Positions 23,035-31,255 are shown, counted from the stretch's first letter. The stretch: 49,239 bases of DNA from CAYPKW01 sp964411425 (GCA_964411425.1 CAYPKW010000015.1:1-49239), one strand, 5' to 3'. The notes: a model not told the origin generated them from the sequence alone. A program made the numbers and translations.

Positions 23035-23476
23035 CGTCCACCACCCGCGCGCGCCCATCGGCGATGAGCGGCGCCAGCCGTTCGATGTAATCCTCCCTGG
23101 CGCCGTCGAGCGCCACGTGCAGAACCGGGCCGGCGAAGCGCACGCGCCAGTGCATGTTGCCGGCGAAGTAACCGAGCGCGAGCGCCGCCGGCGCGTCGCG
23201 GGCAACGAGCCCGAGCCATGCCGTCTCGCGCGTGCGCACCACGACGGCGCGCGTCTCGTCCAGCAGCAGCACCGCGCCGTCATAGAGCCGCTGCGAACGG
23301 GCCAACGCGATGGCGCATTCGCTACCCCGGTCGGTGACGGCGCGTTGGTGGCGCCGCAGGATGTCGGCCTCGGCCAGCACCAGGTATTCGACTCGCCCGC
23401 CATGAGCGAGGTCGTGCAGGCGGTCCGCCAGCGCCGGATCGTCCGCCCGTCCGAGGACGCGGCTCAGCCGCAGCAT
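23027..23476 (-). CDS. ureE: Urease nickel metallochaperone UreE
   Basis: 149-residue nickel carrier that hands metal to UreG for urease. An N-terminal peptide-binding-like domain (LRRHQRAVTDRGSECAIALA) is followed by a metal-binding domain with the conserved His in YFAGNMHWRVRF. The C-terminus ends in DDG with no His-rich tail, so it would carry nickel only at the core dimer site; the His-rich storage role in this locus may fall to HypB. ATG at 23476, 10 nt after the hupE stop, gives the usual length. Confidence 0.92.
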   Translation of the reverse strand: MLRLSRVLGRADDPALADRLHDLAHGGRVEYLVLAEADILRRHQRAVTDRGSECAIALARSQRLYDGAVLLLDETRAVVVRTRETAWLGLVARDAPAALALGYFAGNMHWRVRFAGPVLHVALDGAREDYIERLAPLIADGRARVVDDG

Positions 23477-23486
23477 GGCGCCTCGC

Positions 23487-24083
23487 TCACACCCCGACGA
23501 AGAGCCCCAGCCCCGCGGCCGCGATGGCGCCGCCGGCAAGACGCAGCGCCCGTGCCGCGAGGGCATGGCGTGCGGCCAAGCCGGCCGCCAGCCCGAGGCC
23601 GTGCAGGGCCGCCGTCGCCACCACGAAGCCGAGGGCATTGAGCGCGGGCTCGGCCGCCGCCGGCAGTTCGCTGCCATGGGCGTGGCCGTGGAAGAGGGCG
23701 AACAGACCGACCATCGCCATTCCGAGCGGCAGCGGCAGCCGGGCGCGCAGCAGGACGAGCGCGCCCAGGAGAACGACGGAGCCGAGCACCCCGGTCTCCA
23801 CCAGCGGCAGGCCGATGCCGGCCAACGCCAGCCCGCCGCCGCCCAACATGACGGCAACGAAGGCGCCCGGCACCGCCAGCACGGCGCGCCCGCCCATCTG
23901 CGCCGCCCACAAGCCGACGGCCACCATGGCCAGGACATGGTCCAGTCCATAGAGCGGATGCAAAACGCCGTCGGCGAAGCCACTCACGTAGACCCCGCCC
24001 GGATGCGCCGAGGCTGTCCCCGCCGCCAGCGCCGACGCCAGCAGCGTTGCCGCTGCCAAGGCGGCTCGTTCGATTCTGTGCAT
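23487..24083 (-). CDS. hupE: HupE/UreJ family nickel permease
   Basis: 198-residue membrane protein with a signal peptide (cleavage after ...GTASA) and about six hydrophobic segments. The family motif HPLYGLDHVLAM and the His-rich LFALFHGHAHGSELP are present; both are associated with nickel transport in HupE/UreJ proteins. It is the first gene of the urease operon, 10 nt before ureE, so nickel supply is its likely job. Some family members carry cobalt instead. It could also feed the nickel chaperones of the neighbouring ureohydrolase operon. Confidence 0.9.
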   Translation of the reverse strand: MHRIERAALAAATLLASALAAGTASAHPGGVYVSGFADGVLHPLYGLDHVLAMVAVGLWAAQMGGRAVLAVPGAFVAVMLGGGGLALAGIGLPLVETGVLGSVVLLGALVLLRARLPLPLGMAMVGLFALFHGHAHGSELPAAAEPALNALGFVVATAALHGLGLAAGLAARHALAARALRLAGGAIAAAGLGLFVGV

Positions 24084-24136
24084 GGTTCATCTCCCTTGTT
24101 TGTTTGGCGGTTTCCAACCCGTGCCGTCTGCCCGAC

Positions 24137-24322
24137 ATAGTGGTCCGATTCTAACATTTGATACCCGTGCTTGACCTCCCCTTCGAGACGGCCCTTCGGG
24201 CCTCCTCAGGGTGAGGTCAAGCAAGAGGCCTCATCCTGAGGGCGACCCCGAGCTTGGCGAGGGGGAGCGTCTCGAAGGATGAGGCCATCGAAGGGAATCA
24301 ATCGTTTGGTTCAATCCACTAG
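24137..24322. repeat. Family 2 inverted-repeat element, copy 2 (about 186 bp)
   Basis: Ends read tagtggtccgattctaac (from 24138) and, on the other strand from 24322, ctagtggattgaaccaaac. The left end matches the right end of copy 1 at about 25 of 31 positions. The core differs entirely from copy 1: two tandem palindromes, cttgacctccccttcgag ... gaggtcaag and ggcctcatcctgag ... ggatgaggcc. The terminal CTAG supplies the stop codon of the ureohydrolase beta gene. It separates that operon from the urease operon and holds no gene. Confidence 0.75.
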
Positions 24323-25350
24323 CGTTTCGCGCGTTTGATCGATGGGTCCACCGTCTTGCCGAGCTTATGGAACATGGCGGCGAGGATGCGCAAGGTGACG
24401 CAGACGGCGAGCCTCGCCGTGGTGCCGCTCACGTCGAAGATCGGCGCCAGCTCGCTCACCTCGATGACGCTCACCGTGCCGCGTTTGCCGAGGGCGTCGG
24501 CGACGCGCATGATCTCGCGCGATTCGAGGCCGCCCGGCTCGGCGGCGCTCACCCCCGGCGCCGCCGAGGCGTCCATGACGTTGAAATTGAGGCTGAGATA
24601 TTGGGCGTCGGTCCCGTTCCACACGCGGTCGGCCGCTTCCGCGAAGACCGCGTCGACGCCGCGGTCCAGCACCTCGAACATGGGATGGAAGCGCACGCCG
24701 CGCTTCTTCGCCAGGTCCACGTGGTCCTTCGGGTTGAGCGCGTTGCGCGCGCCGACGTGGGCGATGTTCGCCCCGGCGAGGTTGGGCAGCTCGCTGACGC
24801 GGGCGAGCGCGCAAGTGCTGAGGTTCTTCTCGCCCGCCCAGCTATCCGCCATGTCGAGATGGGCGCCCAGGTGCATGTATCCCATCTTCTTCCGCTTGCC
24901 GATATGGTCGGACAGCGCGCGGGCGGCCGGGATCGAGATCGAGTGATCGCCGCCGCACAGGATCGGGACCAGCCCCGCCGACAGCACTTCCCGCACGGCG
25001 CGATAGATGCGTTCGTGCGCCAGCTTCGGGTTCACCTTCGGCATCCGCACGTCGCCGCAGTCGACGCAACTGCCGTGCAGATCGACCTGGTACTCGAACC
25101 AATACGAGAAGTACTCCTGCGAGGCCATGCGGTAGGCACGCGCCCCTTCCTCGCAGCCGGGCTTGCCCACGCTGCCCTCGTCGAACGGCACGCCCATGAA
25201 GGCGAAGCGCGCCTTGGTTTTCTTGAGCGCGGCCGTCTCCAGCGCCACATGCGGCGAGCGCAGGAAGGTGATGAAGCCGGGGGCCCGGTAATTGTCGGCG
25301 CCGCGTCCCGTCGGCGAGAACAGGTGGTCGTAGGTCTTGGTCGGATTCAT
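24319..25350 (-). CDS. Ureohydrolase-family protein, non-catalytic (beta) subunit
   Basis: 343 residues with the arginase/agmatinase fold, but with metal ligands missing. His136 (CGGDHSISIP) remains. The DxHxD motif reads Gly162-Ala-His164-Leu-Asp166, so its first Asp is Gly. The DxD motif reads Asn255-Phe-Asn257 (LSLNFNVMDAS), so both Asp are lost. Three of six ligands are gone while the rest of the fold is well kept (KKMGYMHLGAHLDMADSW, AHVGARNALNPKD, ELAPIFDVSG). Its ATG overlaps the stop of the intact paralogue upstream (ATGA), which argues for a hetero-oligomer made in equal amounts. From memory, nickel-dependent metformin/dimethylguanidine hydrolases have such a subunit. Stop codon provided by the repeat that follows. 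Confidence 0.87.
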   Translation of the reverse strand: MNPTKTYDHLFSPTGRGADNYRAPGFITFLRSPHVALETAALKKTKARFAFMGVPFDEGSVGKPGCEEGARAYRMASQEYFSYWFEYQVDLHGSCVDCGDVRMPKVNPKLAHERIYRAVREVLSAGLVPILCGGDHSISIPAARALSDHIGKRKKMGYMHLGAHLDMADSWAGEKNLSTCALARVSELPNLAGANIAHVGARNALNPKDHVDLAKKRGVRFHPMFEVLDRGVDAVFAEAADRVWNGTDAQYLSLNFNVMDASAAPGVSAAEPGGLESREIMRVADALGKRGTVSVIEVSELAPIFDVSGTTARLAVCVTLRILAAMFHKLGKTVDPSIKRAKR

Positions 25351-26447
25351 GGCTCGCTCTTTCCCGTCGCTAGGGGTGATGGATGCAGGCTCTTGCCGCG
25401 GGCGCGCAAGTTGGCCGCGCGGCTGCCCAGGTAATGGTAGACCATGCAGCAGGCGAGCTTGACGCTCATGCCGCTCACGTCGAAGGTCGGGCACAACTCC
25501 GATATCTCCAGGATGTCGGCGCCGTACTCGCCGGCGATCCTGGCCAGTTGGATGGCCTCGCGCGCCTTGATGCCGAAGGATTCGGGCGCCGTGGTGCCCG
25601 GCATGCAGCTGGCGTCGAGCGAATCGGTGTCCCACGAGACGTAAACGGCGTCCGTGCCGCGCCAGGCGATCTCGAAGATCTCCCGGGTGCAGGCCTCGAT
25701 GCCGCGCTCCACCACCTCGCGCATCGGCAGCATCCTGATCTTGTTGTCGATGTAGAAGTCCACCCAGTCCTTCGGGTTGAGGCCGTTGCGCGAGCCCATG
25801 TGGGCGATGTTCTTGCCGCCGCAGTTCGGCAGCTCGAACGCCCGCGCGGGGCCGGAGGCGTTGGTGATCTTGATGCCGCCCCAATCCGGCGCCGAGTCCA
25901 AGTGGCAGTCGATGTGCAGGTAGCCGATCTTCCCGTCGCGGTGGAAATCGGACAGCGCCCGCGCGCCGGGGATCGGTACCGAGTGATCGCCGCCGCACAG
26001 GACGACCTTGGCGCCGCCCTCCAGACATTCGGTGACGTACTGGCGGATCAGCTCCTGCGAGCGTTCGTTGTTGCCGGGAACGGTCGGCACGTCGCCGCAG
26101 TCGACCGGCTGCCAGAAGCTCATGAGATCGACGTCGTACTCGAACATGTAGGGGAGATACTGGGTCGAGGCCTCGCGGATGCCGGACGGCCCCTGCGAGG
26201 TGCCGGCGCGGACGATCTGCCCCTGGTCCCAGGGCGCGCCGAGGAAGCAGACCTTCGCTCCCAGCTCCCGAATCGCGTGCCGGTCGGGCGGGCAGTAGGG
26301 AGCGCCCATGAAGGTCGCGAGCCCACGCGCCCTGAAGGCGCCGTTGTGGTGTTTGGGGGAGTACACGTGATCATCGAGGCCGGCGTGCCGCGCCGGGCCC
26401 TCGTGCTGATAGGGAACGAACGTCCAGACCTTAGTCTTTTGGTCCAT
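25347..26447 (-). CDS. Nickel-dependent ureohydrolase, catalytic (alpha) subunit; probable guanidine-type hydrolase
   Basis: 366-residue ureohydrolase with a complete metal site: His155 (CGGDHSVPIP), Asp180-Cys-His182-Leu-Asp184, and Asp273-Thr-Asp275 (YVSWDTDSLDAS). Arginases and agmatinases use Mn and hydrolyse arginine or agmatine to urea. Here HypA- and HypB-like nickel chaperones lie directly upstream and an ABC importer heads the operon. That matches, from memory, the Synechocystis Sll1077 nickel guanidine hydrolase cluster. Expected reaction: guanidine or an N-substituted guanidine to urea plus ammonia or amine. A long N-terminal extension (TKVWTFVPYQHEGPARHAG) precedes the fold. ATG at 26447 has GGAGG 6 nt upstream. 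The exact substrate is not determined. Confidence 0.88.
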   Translation of the reverse strand: MDQKTKVWTFVPYQHEGPARHAGLDDHVYSPKHHNGAFRARGLATFMGAPYCPPDRHAIRELGAKVCFLGAPWDQGQIVRAGTSQGPSGIREASTQYLPYMFEYDVDLMSFWQPVDCGDVPTVPGNNERSQELIRQYVTECLEGGAKVVLCGGDHSVPIPGARALSDFHRDGKIGYLHIDCHLDSAPDWGGIKITNASGPARAFELPNCGGKNIAHMGSRNGLNPKDWVDFYIDNKIRMLPMREVVERGIEACTREIFEIAWRGTDAVYVSWDTDSLDASCMPGTTAPESFGIKAREAIQLARIAGEYGADILEISELCPTFDVSGMSVKLACCMVYHYLGSRAANLRARGKSLHPSPLATGKSEP

Positions 26448-26450
26448 GAT

Positions 26451-26858
26451 CTACCTCCGGTTTGCCGCATGCGACGCCGGCCGGCCCCCGTCGGGCGGGA
26501 GCGGGACGGCCTCGCCTGCCTCCAATTCCAGCGACACGAGTTGCATTTCGCGGCCCGTCACGACCTTGGGCGTCGGCGAGCCGCAGTCGGGACAGCGAAA
26601 GCCGTACAGCGATTGCGGCGCCTTCACCTCGTCGCAGCGCGGGCATAAGACGGTGAGCGGCACCTCCTCGATCTCCAGGATGGCGCCCTCGCAGGGCGTG
26701 CCGCGCGCCGCCGCGGCGAAGCAGAAATGGAGCGGCCGCAGCAGGCCGGACAGCACCCCAAGCCGCACCCGGACGCGTCGGACGCGGTCGGCCCCCTCCC
26801 TCCCCGCGTGCTCCGAGGCGAGCTCGATCAGGTTCCGCGCGATCGACAGCTCATGCAT
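26451..26858 (-). CDS. hypA: HypA-like nickel chaperone
   Basis: 135 residues beginning MHELSIARNLIEL; the N-terminus with His2 is the nickel-binding site in HypA. A zinc ribbon CPRC ... CPDC lies at residues ~72-92. The C-terminal tail (GEAVPLPPDGGRPASHAANRR) is longer than usual. HypA normally loads nickel into [NiFe]-hydrogenase, but no hydrogenase gene is in the window. Its neighbours are a ureohydrolase 3 nt downstream and HypB overlapping by 8 nt, so it probably matures that enzyme, like the dedicated chaperones reported for guanidine hydrolase. Confidence 0.92.
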   Translation of the reverse strand: MHELSIARNLIELASEHAGREGADRVRRVRVRLGVLSGLLRPLHFCFAAAARGTPCEGAILEIEEVPLTVLCPRCDEVKAPQSLYGFRCPDCGSPTPKVVTGREMQLVSLELEAGEAVPLPPDGGRPASHAANRR

Positions 26859-27729
26859 GACGAGGAGCCATGCTGGACATTCGGGCGGCCTCGACCGGGC
26901 GGCGCGCGGCCTCGATCCAGTCGAGCCAGCCGCTCATCCCGGCGCCGGTCCGCGCCGACAGCCGGATGACCTCGATGCCGGCGTTGACGCGCCGCGCCCG
27001 CTCGATGCAGGCGTCGGCGTCGAAATCGACGTGCGGCAAGAGGTCGATCTTGCTCAGCACCATCAGGTCGGCGGCGGCGAACGCGTCGGGATACTTGAGC
27101 GGCTTGTCGTCGCCCTCGGTGACCGAGAGGATCGCCACCTTGTGCGCCTCGCCGAGGTCGAAGCCGGCGGGGCAGACCAGGTTGCCGACGTTCTCGATGA
27201 ACAGCACGCCCGCGGGCCCAAGCGGCAGGCCGTCGAGCGCGTGGCCCACCATGTGCGCGTCCAGGTGGCAGCCCCGCCCGGTATTGATCTGGATCGCCGG
27301 CACGCCGGTGGCCCGGATGCGGTCGGCGTCCCTGGCGGTTTCCTGGTCGCCCTCGATCACCGCCACGGGCAGTTGCCGCAATTCCCCGAGGGTGCGGACG
27401 AGCAGCGTGGTCTTGCCGGCGCCGGGGCTCGACACCAGGTTCAGCGCCAGCACGCCGAGCTCGGCCAGGCGCCGGCGGTTTTGCGCCGCGTAACCTTGGT
27501 TCTTGGCCAGGATGTCCTGCTCGATCAGCACCAAGCGGGCCTGGCTCATGCCCGGCGCGTGGGCGCCGGCGGCGCCGCGCCCGAAGTGGAGGTCCGCGTG
27601 GTCGTGGTCGTGGTCGTGGCCCGAATGCGCCTCGTCCGTCCCGTGCCGGTGCGGACGATCGTGGTCGTGATGATGGGGCGCGCCGTCGATGCGCGCATCG
27701 CTCTCGCCGCAACCGCATACCTTGCACAT
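26851..27729 (-). CDS. hypB: HypB-like nickel GTPase
   Basis: 292-residue SIMIBI GTPase. The N-terminus starts MCKVCGCGE, the high-affinity nickel CxxCGC motif. A His/Asp-rich stretch (HHHDHDRPHRHG and HDHDHDHADLHFG) follows, suited to nickel storage. The GTPase domain has SSPGAGKTTLL, EGDQET, the conserved NTGRGCHLDAHM, IENVGNLVCPA and SKIDLLPH. It overlaps hypA by 8 nt. Regulated with the ureohydrolase operon. As with hypA, the absence of hydrogenase genes suggests a dedicated role in loading the ureohydrolase alpha subunit. Confidence 0.94.
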   Translation of the reverse strand: MCKVCGCGESDARIDGAPHHHDHDRPHRHGTDEAHSGHDHDHDHADLHFGRGAAGAHAPGMSQARLVLIEQDILAKNQGYAAQNRRRLAELGVLALNLVSSPGAGKTTLLVRTLGELRQLPVAVIEGDQETARDADRIRATGVPAIQINTGRGCHLDAHMVGHALDGLPLGPAGVLFIENVGNLVCPAGFDLGEAHKVAILSVTEGDDKPLKYPDAFAAADLMVLSKIDLLPHVDFDADACIERARRVNAGIEVIRLSARTGAGMSGWLDWIEAARRPVEAARMSSMAPRHA

Positions 27730-27753
27730 TGTTACGTCCTCCGCTCAGCCGTC

Positions 27754-28608
27754 CTAACCGCCCGCGGCCGCGCCGCCGGCGACGGCGGCCGGGTTCTCGC
27801 GGCCCATCACGTCCTCGCGCATCATTGCCATGATGCGCCGCTCGAGTTCCTGGAAGCCGGCGCTGGCCATGACCTCCTCCTTGGCGGCGACCCGCCGGCC
27901 GCGCTTGAAGTCGGTCACGACGTTGTCGCGAACGCGGCCGGGATGGCGGCTCATGTAGATGATGCGATCGGCGAGGAAGATGGCCTCGTTCACGTCGTGC
28001 GTGACCATGAGCACGGTGGTCTTCGATTCGGCGATGACGCCGAGCAGCAGCTCCTGCATCTGCCAGCGCGTTTCCGCGTCGAGGGCGCCGAACGGCTCGT
28101 CCATCAGCAGGATCGCCGGATCGTTGGCGAGCGTCCGAGCGATGGCCACGCGCTGCTTCATGCCGCCGGAGAGCTGCTTCGGATAGGCGTCCCGGAAGGG
28201 CGTCAGGCGCACGAGAGCGATGAAACGGTCGGCCCGCGCGCGCCGCTCCTTGGCCGGCACGCCGTTGAGCCGCATGCCGTACTCGACGTTCTGCCGCACG
28301 GTGAGCCAGGGGAACGAGGTGTAGGTCTGGAACACCATGCCGCGGTCGCGCCCTGGACCGACGATCTCCTTGCCGTCGAGCGTAAGGCTGCCCGCGCTCG
28401 GCTCCTCCAGCCCGGCTACCATGCGCAGCATGGTGGATTTGCCGCAGCCCGAGGGGCCGAGCAGCACGCACAGCTCGTTGTCCAGCACGTCGAAGCCGAT
28501 GTCGACGACCGCTTGCAGGGTCTTGCCGCGCGGCATGGGAAACCGCTTGCCCACGCCGCGCACAGCGAGCTTGATGCGGGTCCTCGGCGCTGCGCTCGGC
28601 TCGCTCAT
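27754..28608 (-). CDS. ABC transporter ATP-binding protein, nitrate/sulfonate type
   Basis: 284-residue ATPase of the SsuB/TauB/NrtD group: Walker A GPSGCGKSTML, Q-loop FQTYTSFPWLTVRQN, signature LSGGMKQRVAIARTL, Walker B ILLMDEPFGALD, switch VTHDVNEAIFLADR. It powers the importer formed with the permease at 31256-32098 and the binding protein at 30098-31186, although the glutamine-synthetase-like gene is inserted between them. The C-terminal tail (AAVAGGAAAGG) is low complexity. 8 nt after the ligase gene and 24 nt before hypB, within one operon. Confidence 0.93.
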   Translation of the reverse strand: MSEPSAAPRTRIKLAVRGVGKRFPMPRGKTLQAVVDIGFDVLDNELCVLLGPSGCGKSTMLRMVAGLEEPSAGSLTLDGKEIVGPGRDRGMVFQTYTSFPWLTVRQNVEYGMRLNGVPAKERRARADRFIALVRLTPFRDAYPKQLSGGMKQRVAIARTLANDPAILLMDEPFGALDAETRWQMQELLLGVIAESKTTVLMVTHDVNEAIFLADRIIYMSRHPGRVRDNVVTDFKRGRRVAAKEEVMASAGFQELERRIMAMMREDVMGRENPAAVAGGAAAGG

Positions 28609-28616
28609 CCTTCACC

Positions 28617-30038
28617 TCAGAAGAACCGCAGGTATTCCACCCGCTCCCACTCGGTGACGCACTCGTGGAAGCGCGCCCATTCGTCGCGCTTGTAGCGGCT
28701 GTACGAGGCGTGCATGACGGCGCCGAGCGTCTCCTTGACCAGCGCATCGTCCTCGAACGCCTGCACCGCCTCGCGCAGGTTGTTTGGCAGGGGCTTGGCG
28801 CCGAGCTTGGCGAGGCGCTTGGGGTCGGCGTCGTATAGCGATTCCTCGACCGCCGGCCCGGGGTCGAGGCGCTGGCGCATGCCGGCAAGCGAGGCGGCCG
28901 CCGTCATGGCGAGCGCCAGATAGGGGTTGAGGCACATGTCGGCCGCCCGGTTCTCGATTGCAAACCGCGTCTGCGGCAGGCGCAGCATGGCGGAGCGGTT
29001 GTTGTTGCCGTAACACATATGCGTGGGCGCCCAAGTAATGGTGCCGCCCTCGAAGCCGCGCACGCGGCCCATGAGGCCCTTGTAGGAGTTCACCGTCGAG
29101 CAGGCGATGGCGGTAAGCGCGGTGCCGTGCCGGAGCAGGCCGCCGAGCGCGTGGCGGGACACGTCGCTCCAGCCACCGTCCTTCGCCTCGAACAGATTGA
29201 CGCCGGGCCGGCCCAGCCTCTGAACGCTGTGGTTGATGTGCGCCCCGTTGCGCCAGTCGCCCTGGGTCGGCTTCGGCATGTAGGTGACGAAGTAGCCGTG
29301 ATTCTTGGCGACCTCCTTCAGCATCACCTTGAGGAAGGTGAAGCGATCGGCCATCGCCACCAGGTCAGTGTAGCCGAAATCCAGCTCGAACTGCGAATAG
29401 GCGCCCTCGCAGACCACGTTCTTCACCTGCCAGCCGAGCCCGTTCACGAGGTCGATGAGCTCGCCCAGGAACGGCATGGCGTCGAGCGAGAACTCGAGGT
29501 CGTAGCCGAAGGCTTGGCGGCGCGGGCGGAAGCCTTGACTGACCCGCGGGTCGTCGTCGAAGGCCTTGACCGGCTGGCCGTCGTCGTAGCGCAGCACGAT
29601 GAACTCCGGCTCGAAGCCGGCAAGGAACCGATAGCCTGCGTCCGCCGCCGCCTGCACCTGGCGCTTCAGGGCCAGCCTAGGGCACACGGCGTAGGGCGCG
29701 TCCAGGAAGAACAGGTCGGCGAAGACGATGGCGATGGTGCTGTCCCACGGGCAGACCTGGAGACTATCGAGGTCTGGAATAGGTATCTGGTCGGGGTCGG
29801 CGGGGCCCAGCTCAGGCACCATCGACACCGAATGCACGGCGAACTGCGGACCCTTGCCGGCGCACAGCGCCGCCAACTCGGCGAGCGGCACCGGCTTCGT
29901 CTTCGGCACGCCCAGGAGGTCGATCCAGCACGACAGTACGTACTTGACGCCCGCCTTTTCCAGGCGCCGGCGCGCCTCGCCGACGCGCGTCTTGTTCGGC
30001 ATGGCCTCGGCCATGGTACTCGGATAGAGCCTCGCCAT
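28617..30038 (-). CDS. Glutamine-synthetase-like ligase (GlnT / gamma-glutamylamide synthetase type)
   Basis: 473 residues of the glutamine synthetase superfamily. Recognisable sites are the metal-binding GFEPEFIVL, the segment VCEGAYSQFELDF, NGAHINHSV (conserved His), NSYKGLMGR, NNNRSAMLRLP and the C-terminal ENRAADMCLNPYLALAM. The adenylylation-loop region of housekeeping GlnA is not seen. Such paralogues join glutamate to ammonia or to amines such as methylamine or polyamines, using ATP. Placed between importer genes of the ureohydrolase operon, it most likely captures ammonia or an alkylamine released from the imported compound. Start ATG at 30038 has only a G-rich stretch upstream, so the start is tentative. 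Confidence 0.88.
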   Translation of the reverse strand: MARLYPSTMAEAMPNKTRVGEARRRLEKAGVKYVLSCWIDLLGVPKTKPVPLAELAALCAGKGPQFAVHSVSMVPELGPADPDQIPIPDLDSLQVCPWDSTIAIVFADLFFLDAPYAVCPRLALKRQVQAAADAGYRFLAGFEPEFIVLRYDDGQPVKAFDDDPRVSQGFRPRRQAFGYDLEFSLDAMPFLGELIDLVNGLGWQVKNVVCEGAYSQFELDFGYTDLVAMADRFTFLKVMLKEVAKNHGYFVTYMPKPTQGDWRNGAHINHSVQRLGRPGVNLFEAKDGGWSDVSRHALGGLLRHGTALTAIACSTVNSYKGLMGRVRGFEGGTITWAPTHMCYGNNNRSAMLRLPQTRFAIENRAADMCLNPYLALAMTAAASLAGMRQRLDPGPAVEESLYDADPKRLAKLGAKPLPNNLREAVQAFEDDALVKETLGAVMHASYSRYKRDEWARFHECVTEWERVEYLRFF

Positions 30039-30097
30039 CGCAATCCCCCAGCCCCGAGAAAGGGCGCGGGCGTCCGCGCCCTTCCCTCGCGTTCATC

Positions 30098-31186
30098 TCA
30101 ATAGTTCGGGTCCGGCGTGCCGGCGAACCCGGTCTCGTACAACTCGCGATGCAGGCTGCAATCGATGCCGCGCACCGCCGGAATCTCGACCTTGACCTGC
30201 TGGAACTTGATCCACCATTCGTTGATCAGGCGCCAATGGGCGTAGATCTGCCCGCTCTTCTGGCCGAACGGCGGATCGCCGGGCATGACGCCGCAGAAGC
30301 GCGCCGCCTCGGTGAAGGTGTAGGGATAGAGACCGGCGTCGGTGCCGCTGCCGTCCTTCCCGAGCACCAGCTCCACGTCCTTGATGTCGAACTTGAGGCC
30401 GTCGGCGATGATCTGGTTGACCTCGCCCGGGTTCTTCTTCCACAGGTCGACCGCCTTGTAGAGCGCCGCCATCAGCTCCACCGCCGCGTCGCGATGCTCA
30501 CGGATGAAGTCGGCGTTCATGTAGACGGCATCGGCTAGGAGCCCGGTCTTGGTCCATTCCTCGCTGCGCGAATCGGCGAGCCGCTTGGAGCCGGAAAGCC
30601 CGGCCAGGACCTGGCTCGCATAAGGCTCCCATAGCTCGCCGGCCGCAACGTCGCCGCCCATCATCGCCGCCGTGGCGTCGTCCATGATGACGTTGACGTA
30701 TTCGACGGCGTTGGGATCGACGCCGCCGTCCTCGAGCCACTTGCCGACGAAGATCTGTTGCAAGCCGCCCACCATGACCGCCACCTTCTTCCCCTTCACG
30801 TCGGCCGGCGAATTGACGTCCGGCGCGGCGATGATCTGGTCGGTGCCGTAGGACAGATTGGCGAAGGCGACGAGGCGCACCGGCATGTTGCGCTCGACGG
30901 CGATGGGGCCGAATTCGCTGGTGCTGGACATGACGTCGAGCTGGCCCGCCGTCATCATGCCGAAGCTCTGCAGCGGGTCCTCGATGATCTGGATGTCGAG
31001 ATCGAGATTGGGCGCCAGGTTCTTCTCCTTGATGACGAACCAGTAGCCGTAGCCCGGCCAGGAGAACAGCGACACGCGCACCGTCTCCTTGGCCAGAGTC
31101 GGGCCGGCGCCGAGCGCCACGACCAAGGCGACAGCCGCGGCGAATGCAACGCGACACAGTTTCGACGGAGTCTTAGGGCTGCGCAT
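30098..31186 (-). CDS. ABC transporter substrate-binding protein, NrtA/SsuA-like
   Basis: 362-residue periplasmic protein with a Sec signal (RVAFAAAVALVVALGAGPTLA). The mature part starts ETVRVSLFSWPGYGYWFVI, typical of the NMT1/taurine-nitrate binding group. Later segments include MTAGQLDVMSSTSEF, DQIIAAPDVNSPADVKGKKV, LWEPYASQVLAGL and RLINEWWIKFQQV. ATG at 31186 has AGGGAGAG 5-6 nt upstream; the longer frame start is rejected. By context its ligand should be the substrate of the ureohydrolase, a guanidine-type cation, but ligand residues cannot be assigned from sequence. Confidence 0.92.
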   Translation of the reverse strand: MRSPKTPSKLCRVAFAAAVALVVALGAGPTLAKETVRVSLFSWPGYGYWFVIKEKNLAPNLDLDIQIIEDPLQSFGMMTAGQLDVMSSTSEFGPIAVERNMPVRLVAFANLSYGTDQIIAAPDVNSPADVKGKKVAVMVGGLQQIFVGKWLEDGGVDPNAVEYVNVIMDDATAAMMGGDVAAGELWEPYASQVLAGLSGSKRLADSRSEEWTKTGLLADAVYMNADFIREHRDAAVELMAALYKAVDLWKKNPGEVNQIIADGLKFDIKDVELVLGKDGSGTDAGLYPYTFTEAARFCGVMPGDPPFGQKSGQIYAHWRLINEWWIKFQQVKVEIPAVRGIDCSLHRELYETGFAGTPDPNY

Positions 31187-31255
31187 GTTGGTCTCTCCCT
31201 GTTGCCGCATGGGGTGGCCGGCGGCGGCCGAGCGGCGAACGGCCGCCGCGCCCTG

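Noticed and set aside
24319..26447. Plain agmatinase or arginase of polyamine metabolism
   Set aside because: No arginine decarboxylase, ornithine or putrescine gene is adjacent. The neighbours are nickel chaperones, an importer and urease, and one paralogue lacks metal ligands.
26451..27729. Hydrogenase maturation locus
   Set aside because: Only hypA and hypB are present, both tied by overlap or short spacing to non-hydrogenase genes.
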